A DNA stretch of 37,500 bases from assembly GCA_001586965.3 (NCBI GenBank), contig LUCW03001425.1, positions 72,501 through 110,000 on the forward strand, read 5' to 3'. Shown in pieces: positions 30,833-37,500 of this stretch. A model generated the notes under the pieces. That model did not search any database. It was not told the DNA's origin and saw only the letters and a program-made list of their open reading frames with translations. A program made the position numbers and the translations under genes. Source of the stretch: Sphaeroforma sirkka (Eukaryota > Opisthokonta > Ichthyosporea > Ichthyophonida). Position 1 is the stretch's first letter. Each line of letters begins with the position of its first letter.

Positions 30833-31393
30833 GTAAATTTCGATGGAAATTACTAGGTTTCAAACTATATTAAACTAAAATACAATTTAGTCAGTTAGGA
30901 TTTAGCAGTGGTAGCTTGTGTAAGAATGATCGGGACTACCTCTTGTTAAGAGCCTAAATATCCTCGATCACACAGGGCGTACCTATAGCTGTTCTTTATT
31001 GAATAATTTCACTACTAGAAGTACTAAATGTTCATGACCACTTGCCTAATTTGTAAATAGACATAATAACGTAAGTCACGTTAATACATTAGCTGATATA
31101 AATAAAGTTCCATCTGAAGAAAAGTTAAAAAAAAAAAAAAGACTTATTGGATTTTGGAGATTGGCGGGAGGACCAAAATCTATAAGTAGTAGTTCGGAGA
31201 TTATAAAATTTAGTTTATAATATCCTACATCTACTAATGTCTCAAATAGGTCCAAGTAGATGAGTCATACCAAATACTCAGGCTATTGGAGCCATCAAAG
31301 TGAATTTAGGACACTTTGGAAATATTGGAAAAAGAGCTTGTACTAAATTATTTAAAATACAAATAAAACCAATGTATTATCTCAATTGATCTT
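30833..31393 (+). repeat. Interspersed direct repeat, copy B, with an extra ~145-bp block
   Basis: Same sequence as 29344-29760 with moderate divergence. After GAAAAGTTAAAAAA and an A run (about 31126-31140) it carries about 145 bp absent from copy A (31141-31288), then rejoins at TTGGAGCC(A/G)TCAAAGTG. The extra block sits next to an oligo-A run, so it could be an insertion in B or a loss in A. Confidence 0.82.
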
Positions 31394-31427
31394 GATATTT
31401 TAGACTGACCGGAGGCCGTATTTCTAC

Positions 31428-31527
31428 AGTGATAGCTGATAGAGGAAAGGCAGGACGACACTCTACTGGAAGAGCTCTGACAATTGTCTAATAAACCGTT
31501 CATAAACTTAATGTGTTGTGAACTACT
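31428..31527 (+). repeat. Short version of the 21325-21613 interspersed repeat
   Basis: Shares TGATAGCTGAT, CAGGACGACAC, TGGAAGAGC and CTAATAAACCGTT with TGTGTTGTGAACTACT, but lacks about 190 bp of the middle of the other copy. Confidence 0.75.
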
Positions 31528-31896
31528 GTATTTACACAGGGTCATGACTCATGAGCCTTGACCCTCTCGAGAGTATAGTGTTGTAACATTTTTAAATTTG
31601 AAGGAGAACGGACAAGTCCGTAGGAGAGTGGATACAGAGTCTCGCCATCTCTCCAGCACTGCTAACAGTGAGTGGCAGGTCTCAACCTCATAACATTGAC
31701 ATCATAAATAATTAACATGCAAGCATGGACCCTGCATGCATGTAATATTGTAGCCGGTTATGTAGATTGTTTGACTGATACAGCAACAACAAAAACAAAC
31801 ATTCATAATTCAGAAATAGCTTGTTGGAGGGTGTTTTTATATACATATTTACAAAACGGCATAGCCTCCTAAAATTGTTTTATTTTAGAAAGCTAT
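31528..31896. other. No gene seen
   Basis: Unique-looking sequence; AT-rich towards the right end. At 31857-31869 and 31897-31905 there are words resembling tRNA-type A and B boxes, discussed as a finding. Confidence 0.4.
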
Positions 31897-32042
31897 GATT
31901 CGAACGGGAATTTACTGACCATTTCTTCCCATCAATCTTTCCTGAACCACTACAGTGACTATGAGAGCCATACCATATGTTCATACATTGTAACATACAT
32001 GTCGTTTTGAAATAAATAATATTATCCATATTATCCCTATGA
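31897..32042 (+). mobile_element. Short 3' end of the LINE family
   Basis: From about 31898 to CCCTATGA at 32042 it matches the end of the LINE copy at 33574-33697: the last ORF2 codons (F-x-R-x-FTDHFFPSIFPEPLQ), the tail GAGAGCCATACCATATGTTC and the terminal ATAATATTATCC repeats. About 145 bp, as left by an extremely 5'-truncated insertion. Confidence 0.82.
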
Positions 32043-32748
32043 TAACGGGATAAGAAATTTCTGATTTTGAACGTTCAGATGTCAGACAAATAAGTAAACA
32101 GTACGAGTCATCATTTTTCTGTCCTTTCTGATTCTGATTGTGTTCAGAAATTTCCGTTCCCGTTTTGGGGGGGTTTTTTTTTTAAATTAAACAAAAGGAG
32201 AAAACACCCCCTTACATGCTTCAAATATAAATATATATTATTGGCCATTGGTTTATTTAAAAGAAAAACAATTTCAAGACAAAATCATAAATTATACACA
32301 GCCTTTCAGTTTGGGCCGTATTTTACTGTACACACTGCTGTCACACACAGGCTAAATAGTAAATATATGTAGCCTACAGCCCAGGCTCCCAGTTGCCTAA
32401 CCACACGTAGAGTCGTAGAGACGTAGACAGTAGACTGATACATATGTAAATATGCATAGTGGTAAATAGTGGTATTGGGTCCTTGGGAAACCCGGAACAC
32501 CGAAACTGCCTATTGGGAACTTGGAAGTATGATTTAGTGATTCTGCCTCTGGCTCTCTGGCAGTCTGGCGGTCTGACCCGGTCACTCCTATTTTCAAAAA
32601 GTCCTTTTTTTTAAAAAACTGTCCATTGTTTACTGTTTAGACTTTAGTGTGTTAAAAAACTGTGTCTCTGGGACGTGAGTCGTGAGTCGTGCGTGACTCG
32701 TGACTCGAGTCGCTCGATGTATGTATTTAAAAAAAATGTATTTATTTA
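32043..32748. other. No gene seen; palindromic GACTCGTGA words at the right end
   Basis: AT-rich with T/A homopolymers. At 32670-32712, GTGAGTCGTGAGTCGTGCGTGACTCGTGACTCGAGTC forms short self-complementary repeats (quoted as positions with words GTGAGTC and GACTCGTGA). Similar words lie at 34024-34051 on the other side of the next element. Confidence 0.45.
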
Positions 32749-33929
32749 CAGTCGGTCCTCGCAACTTGTCCACCTTTAGTTGTCCACTTCGTGAGATGTC
32801 CATTCCAGAAAAATGATTGGTCAGTATTTTCACACAAGGCACTTCCTGCCGTACGGGCGGCCAAAAATTCTATGTTGAGGATTGATTCGTGGATATTACA
32901 AATAACTCAATAAAACCAATCAAACCATCTGTTATACTTTTGGAAGTATCACAAAATATCACAATATACGCACATACTAACAAGTACGTAATGAAATGTA
33001 GCAGCTGTAGAAAACTGCCACCCATTGGCCCTGACCTCCTTCAGCAATTACAGGAGTGCAACGACTTCCACGGTATCTGGACCCTCTACGAACACCTTGG
33101 ATCTTTTCTCCAGCATGCTGAAGAACCACCGTACCCTCACCCGTCCCTGACACATCAACAGATGTTCCCCATACCCCGGCTAATCACGCTGTTGAAGTAC
33201 TACTTCCAAATTTCGGTTCAAACCAAATCATCGCGCTTGTTGGTTCCGCCTATGATACTTCCGATCCAGGCCAGCCAACACATACCAAATTCATCCGTGG
33301 TCTGGTGCGGCATTGGCTTAGCCCCATCCTCGCTCATCGACCGGATTATGACGAATAACCTGGTCCTTCTCGGTATTTCATACTCTACACTAACCCATTC
33401 CGCGGCACTACACGACGCAGACCCGATCCCTACCACAGAGGTGGGTATGCTACTTAGTAGGTCAGCAAGCGAATACATGACACACTCAATTGTGTCAATT
33501 GTTTTGTCAGCACCAGCCTGAATTGATCCAGCGCATATGCTCCATTGTCGACTCACTTAGCCCAAGCTTCAAACGGAAATTTACTGACCACTTCTTCCCA
33601 TCAATCTTTCCTGAACCACTACAGCGACTATGAGAGCCATACCATATGTTCATACATTGTAACATACATACTGAAATAAATAATATTATCCCTATGACCA
33701 CTGCAAGCAAACGCAAGTATAGAGTTGGATATTAGGCAGAGAGATGAGCTGATAAGACCAAAGGCTAGTGGGTGGTTTTAACAAAGACTCGTCTATCAGG
33801 TACTGTACAGTACATAGTCAATCCACACGAAAACCTGTCGGCCAATCAGAAGACCCCAAAAGATGTCCACTCGTTAGGTGTTCCCATTTTTGGCTGTGAC
33901 GGACTGGGATATGTAGCGAGGACTGACCG
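32749..33929. mobile_element. pogo/Tigger-like non-autonomous DNA transposon
   Basis: The ends are inverted: CAGTCGGTCCTCGC at 32749 and GCGAGGACTGACCG ending at 33929, with TA on both sides (32747-32748 and 33930-33931), the usual target duplication of Tc1/mariner-pogo elements. Beyond the first 25 bp the arms share GATTGGTCAG / CCAATCAG and AGATGTCC / GGACATCT-type words. CAGT(C)G...CCTCG termini are like those of Tigger-type elements. No transposase is present. The middle is occupied by a LINE fragment inserted later, so the original element was about 0.5 kb. Confidence 0.82.
33012..33697 (+). mobile_element. LINE 3' fragment nested in the pogo-like element
   Basis: A 5'-truncated copy starting at AAACTGCCACCCATTGGCCC, within the last part of ORF2, and running to the natural 3' end (CCCTATGA at 33697). 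It reads PIGPDLLQQLQECNDFHGIW, then EHLGSFLQHAEEPPYPHPSL, continues for about 170 residues with one frame open to 33521, then in another frame ends CSIVDSLSPSFKRKFTDHFF and PSIFPEPLQRL, stop. The first ~125 bp overlap the end of the 23.8-28.0-kb copy with a few percent difference, so it is a separate insertion. Confidence 0.88.
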
Positions 33930-33931
33930 TA

Positions 33932-34800
33932 CTGTACTTTAATACCGAGTACTGAGTACTGAGTACTGAGTTGTACTGAGTACTGAGTTGTACTGAGTAT
34001 TAAGTACTGAGTAGTACAGACTGTTGACTCGTGACAGTCGTGACTCGTGAGTCTCCAGCAGTCTCATTGGCCGTCTAGCCCTCGTCGCAGCTAATTGGGT
34101 TTTCACCTTTTTGAAATGTTATTTATGTACAGTATTTACAACTTTTATATATGTATCATACAGCATATTTAGAAAGAAAAAACTTGCCGTCTGAAGAAAA
34201 AAAAACAGGTGCATTGTTTGGTTTTTTTAAAAAAACACAACAAACAAAATCCCTCAAACTTTTTATTTTAGAAAAATGACCAATGTAAGAAAAAAAATAA
34301 TAAATAACAAGAGACCTGTCAAGTTTTACTCATTTTAGGGGTTTAGCTGGCTGTCTCCTGTGTGAGACTGTGAGGCTGTGAGGCTGTCTCTTCATCACTC
34401 ACTACAGTCTTCACTCCACTCTTCAGTCTTCACTGTCGCTCTCTCTCTCTCGCTTGTGTGTGTGAGTCTGTGACTTGTGAGTCTGTGACTTGTGACTTGT
34501 CTTTTTTCAGTTTTTCATACAAACAATTTATTAGACTCTACAGGGCTATATATGTTTTTTATTTATTTAAAAAAAAACAAAGTATGTACATTTTGATTTT
34601 TTTCCCGTCAGGACTGATTTCTGGGGATGTTTTATTTTTATGAAAACAAAATCTGAGAACTGAGAGTCTGAGACTGCTCACGCCTCACACGTAGTCACAT
34701 TGCTCAGATTGCTCACGAATATTCACAGTTCTTCCGGGGTTAGTTTTTGATTTTACGAAAGACGAAGATGTTCCGCTAAAATACCCCTTCCTCCAGAGGG
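33932..34800. other. No gene; GTACTGA and GACTGTGAGG-type short repeats
   Basis: GTACTGAGTACTGAGT words are repeated at 33948-34015, GACTCGTGA words at 34024-34051, and CTGTGAGG / CTTCACTC / GTGACTTGTGAGTCT words at 34365-34500. Homopolymer A/T runs are common. No coding frame of note. Confidence 0.55.
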
Positions 34801-35141
34801 GTGGTGCATCAAATTGAAAATTCAGATCCGATTCCAGAGTATGATAGCGGAAAAATGCTAATACCTCAAAGCAAGAAATCACCCGGACACATTTCGGCAA
34901 TTGTATTTGGTTCGAGACCTGATTCTGACAAAATCCGAAAATATTGGCCGCTCACCATAAACGACACTTCCAGTACGAATTTTGGACTTTTGAGGCCAGA
35001 AATCGACGTGTCGGGCCATTTTTAAATATAAGATCAGTCCGCATGTGTGAGAAGTTTGAGATTGTTGTTCCCTCATGTCTAAAAATGTATTTGAGTGTTT
35101 GTGACAGTCACAAGTAGTATTGATCAGGTTCGTGTACATAA
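34801..35141. other. Weak open frame, unidentified
   Basis: A frame without ATG (34801-35025) reads QIENSDPIPEYDSGKMLIPQ then SKKSPGHISAIVFGSRPDSD and ends at TAA. Composition is protein-like but there is no start, splice context or family to support a gene. Confidence 0.2.
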
Positions 35142-35420
35142 GCTTTTGAAGTGCTGTCAAAAGTGCCACAAGAGAAGGCTAAGCATCTGAGTGGTGCGAG
35201 AGACAAGAGACACTCTCTGCGTGGTCATGGCAATCAGTTTCGACCAGTCACACAGGCAGAAGCTTATGTACCTGATGCAGAGGAAAATGCGTCAAGTGAT
35301 AGTGATAGTGATCTTAACGACGACGATATCTGTTTTATACAGAAGAGACGTGATAAGGTGGGGATAAAGGCAGCTAAAATCTGTACACAGATGCCAAAGG
35401 GTATTAGTATACTGAAGTGA
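35142..35420 (+). CDS. Unidentified acidic-basic protein exon
   Basis: Open from an acceptor-like GTACATAAG (ends 35141) to TGA at 35418-35420: FEVLSKVPQEKAKHLSGARD, then KRHSLRGHGNQFRPVTQAEA, YVPDAEENASSDSDSDLNDD, DICFIQKRRDKVGIKAAKIC and TQMPKGISILK. A Ser/Asp cluster is followed by DDDICFI, which has the form of a SUMO-interacting motif next to acidic residues, and then a basic segment. No ATG is near the start, so it would be an internal or last exon. It could be the N-terminal part of a transposase-like protein. Low confidence. Confidence 0.35.
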   Translation, partial: AFEVLSKVPQEKAKHLSGARDKRHSLRGHGNQFRPVTQAEAYVPDAEENASSDSDSDLNDDDICFIQKRRDKVGIKAAKICTQMPKGISILK

Positions 35421-35900
35421 CTTTCAGGCGTAGGAAGTATACAGTCGGGGCAGCAGAAAGAACACAGGGGCGCAAAAGAGCGAAGGTAAGGCAAATCCAA
35501 CGCATGAACAAGGGATAATACACAATGTTGAGCTCCTTTTTTTAAAAATGTATGCTAGTCAAATTTTCGATTGAAAACATGTGGGCATGGCCGAGGGACA
35601 ACAATAACCGCCCCAGGTCATATTATGGCCACTTCAAAAATGGTCGATTTTTCACTAGAAGCAGTTTTGGCTTCTTCTTTTTTCTTCTGACAAATACCAA
35701 TGTGCGATCCGATTTTGAGAAATCATTTTTTTCAACGTGAATCGACTTTTAATTTTGTTATGTAGCGGAACACTTATTTGTTTTCTAAAAAAACCAAAAG
35801 CAAAAACCATATGGTATGTATTCACAATTTAGAGCATTTTAGATTTTATGCTCAGATTATATATTTAAAAATTTGAAACACAGAGATAGAGAGCGTAAAC
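35421..35900. other. No gene seen
   Basis: A basic-residue frame (TVGAAERTQGRKRAK) precedes a GTAAGG at 35486 and could be more of the previous exon in another frame. The rest is A/T-rich without motif. Confidence 0.3.
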
Positions 35901-35914
35901 CCTGGCCAGGCACC

Positions 35915-36040
35915 CGACAACGACGACACCCACCTGCCAGCATGTCGGCCGACACGTCGTACATGTCGTTTGGTTGTATGTCGTCCCGACACGTCGCTGA
36001 CATCGCCGACATGTCGGCACTGACATGTTGGTGTCGGTCC
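35915..36040. repeat. GTCG-rich foldback repeat, copy 1
   Basis: Dense in ACATGTCG, GACACGTCG and TGTCGGCCGACA. The left arm starts CGACAACGACGACACC and the right arm ends TTGGTGTCGGTCC, so the whole can fold as a hairpin. CTGCCAGCATGTCGGCCGAC (35934-35953) is shared with the copy at 36764. Much more G+C-rich than its surroundings. Confidence 0.75.
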
Positions 36041-36748
36041 TCCCCACAATAGTCTGGGTGCAGTAGGCCAGGTCAGTAGGACCACCAGTATTTTTCTCAA
36101 TATACTGATTTTTTTTCCTGACTTTATTATATTCAAAACGGTCACTTTGGAGTACTTTCTTGCCCTGCTCCTCGCAGAAGTATGTTTGGGATGGGCGCAT
36201 TATGCAGGCGTTTGTTGTGTATTGTGTAATCTTGGACTGTTGTTTGTCGACGACGCACCACCATGATTAAATACTTTTCTCAGTTGCTAACACAATTCGT
36301 TTCAAACAAACAATAAACATGACAATTGATAACCGTCTCACGAACCACTTCACTCATACTATCATTATACCTATAGCTTCAAAGCTTAAGGTTTCAATTT
36401 TTATAAAGAAGCATAAAAGTCGCGCAAAAAGCTGCTACAAAACTACATATTTACATATTTAGTTTACACATCAAATTAACAACCACATAATATGATAATT
36501 GTTATTGTGCATGCATCAATGTTGCACTTTGGCTGTCGGGTTTGTGTATTTACTATTTCTACTTTTGTTATTGTCAAATGACAAATGTCCTGGATATTTG
36601 AATATTTCATATTTGCAAATTCTTGAGATTGATAACTTGTGTTCACGAATCTCATTGGTGTAGAGTTTCTACTGCAATTTTATTGGCTGAATAATTGTTT
36701 TGAATGAAAAACCATATGTCGGCAAAATTGGTACAGACGACACTGCAC
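36041..36748. other. No gene seen
   Basis: A/T-rich sequence between the two foldback repeats. The open frames are short and show no family pattern. Confidence 0.4.
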
Positions 36749-36822
36749 AACGACAACACCCCCCTGCCAGCATGTCGGCCGACATGTCGTACATGTCGTT
36801 TAGGAAAATGTCGGTGTCGTTT
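36749..36822. repeat. GTCG-rich foldback repeat, copy 2
   Basis: Starts AACGACAACACC and ends GGTGTCGTTT, an inverted pair. The middle CATGTCGGCCGACATGTCG with TACATGTCGTTT is a near-perfect palindrome. It matches copy 1 over about 40 bp (36764-36801). Only 74 bp long, like a very small foldback or MITE-type element. Confidence 0.78.
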
Positions 36823-37387
36823 ACCAACCCAGTTAAATATACATATATACATATTTGTTTTGTTTTTAAAAAAATGTGAGGGATAAATAATAAAAATACC
36901 TGAAAACGTTAAATTCCTCAGTAATCCACCAGTATATTTATATAAATATTTAAGAAAAGCGAGCGTATATAAATATATTTTAGATGTTTTCGTAATAAAA
37001 AAAAGGGTCCAATGCAAAACGTATGTAAATATGTATCGAGAATATGGGTGCCGGACTGCCGGGCTGCGGGCGCCTATGTATGGAAATATGGAAAGCGGGA
37101 GAAAGTGTCGCATGAAATAAATACTGAATTCTAAAATAAAATTATTGTTCTAACCTTCTACAGTGGTCGTCATGAATTTTAAATTATACCGCAAGTCGTT
37201 CTTGTGATACAAACGCCGATACGGGTTGTTTTAGGTTTTAAAAGAACACAGAAGACACATGCACATAACCTATCTACTAAAACACTTGGGAGACATTCAG
37301 GTCATCACTCGGTGTAACCTACCTATTTGGTTCATTTCTCAACGTTTCTCATTTTACAATAAATATATTTGCAGTACATAGGTTGCT
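36823..37387. other. No gene seen
   Basis: A/T-rich. It may include the upstream intron or promoter of the reading frame that starts at 37388; a pyrimidine-rich tract and TTTGCAG lie at 37362-37374. Confidence 0.35.
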
Positions 37388-37500
37388 ATGGGTGCCGTAT
37401 CAGTCAATTGTCGACCTGACAATACTCCAGCGGGATACTCAGCACATGCACTTGACCTCACTCTTGCAATGGAGGCGCACGTAGCCCAGACTCCTCTCGT
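37388..37500 (+). CDS. Possible start of an unidentified gene (runs off the window)
   Basis: ATG at 37388 follows an acceptor-like ATTTGCAG (ends about 37374). It is open to the window's end: MGAVSVNCRPDNTPAGYSAH then ALDLTLAMEAHVAQTPL. G+C content and codon composition are higher than in the flanking DNA, as in the Piezo exons. Too short to identify. It may be an internal exon whose frame only happens to contain this ATG. Confidence 0.35.
   Translation, partial: MGAVSVNCRPDNTPAGYSAHALDLTLAMEAHVAQTPL

Noticed and set aside
27916-33140. The LINE piece at 33012 being the continuation of the copy cut at 28038
   Set aside because: About 125 bp are present in both with several differences, so they are separate insertions.
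35865-36200. Cys/Arg-rich minus-strand frame (CRRCQRRVG, CTTCRPTC) as a zinc-finger protein
   Set aside because: The cysteines come from the GTCG palindromic repeat, and the second copy of the repeat gives a similar frame by itself.

Overview
This is a eukaryotic window from a large, repeat-rich, intron-rich genome. The gene in the left third has at least 14 GT-AG exons separated by introns stuffed with microsatellites and minisatellites, and the rest is layered transposable elements. There is no bacterial-style gene packing. The Piezo gene, long simple-repeat introns and plant/alga-like TTTAGGG motifs fit a unicellular eukaryote. A holozoan protist of the ichthyosporean type is my guess; I cannot name the species from the sequence.

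Region 1-10516: tandem repeats (a ~126-bp and an 89-bp satellite), then the 3' part of a PIEZO mechanosensitive channel gene on the + strand. I traced the exons by consistent splice phase from the anchor domain (PF-x2-E-x6-W motif) through the outer pore helix, the extracellular cap, the inner pore helix and the C-terminal domain to a stop at 10514-10516. The gene's 5' part lies left of the window. Its introns repeatedly contain tandem copies of the next exon's splice acceptor plus its first codons. This is the most unusual structure I see.

Region 10517-16890: a short two-exon reading frame of unknown identity (10987-11233, possibly the end of a gustatory-receptor-like protein), a solo LTR with a 5-bp target-site duplication (12345-12830), a 30-bp minisatellite, and decayed retroelement fragments.

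Region 16890-28040: two copies of one APE-type LINE family (minus-strand fragment 16889-19541; nearly complete but broken plus-strand copy 23795-28038). Between them lie a DNA-transposon-like element with subterminal AAAGTCACTAAATGTACAT repeats and an unidentified ORF, a coiled-coil ORF pair, and a second copy of the same LTR.

Region 28041-37500: an unidentified minus-strand ORF, a pair of ~0.4-0.56-kb direct repeats, two more 3' fragments of the LINE (one nested inside a pogo/Tigger-like element with TA target duplication), GTCG-rich foldback repeats, an acidic ORF, and the possible start of another gene at the right edge. Apart from the Piezo gene, no host gene can be named with confidence.
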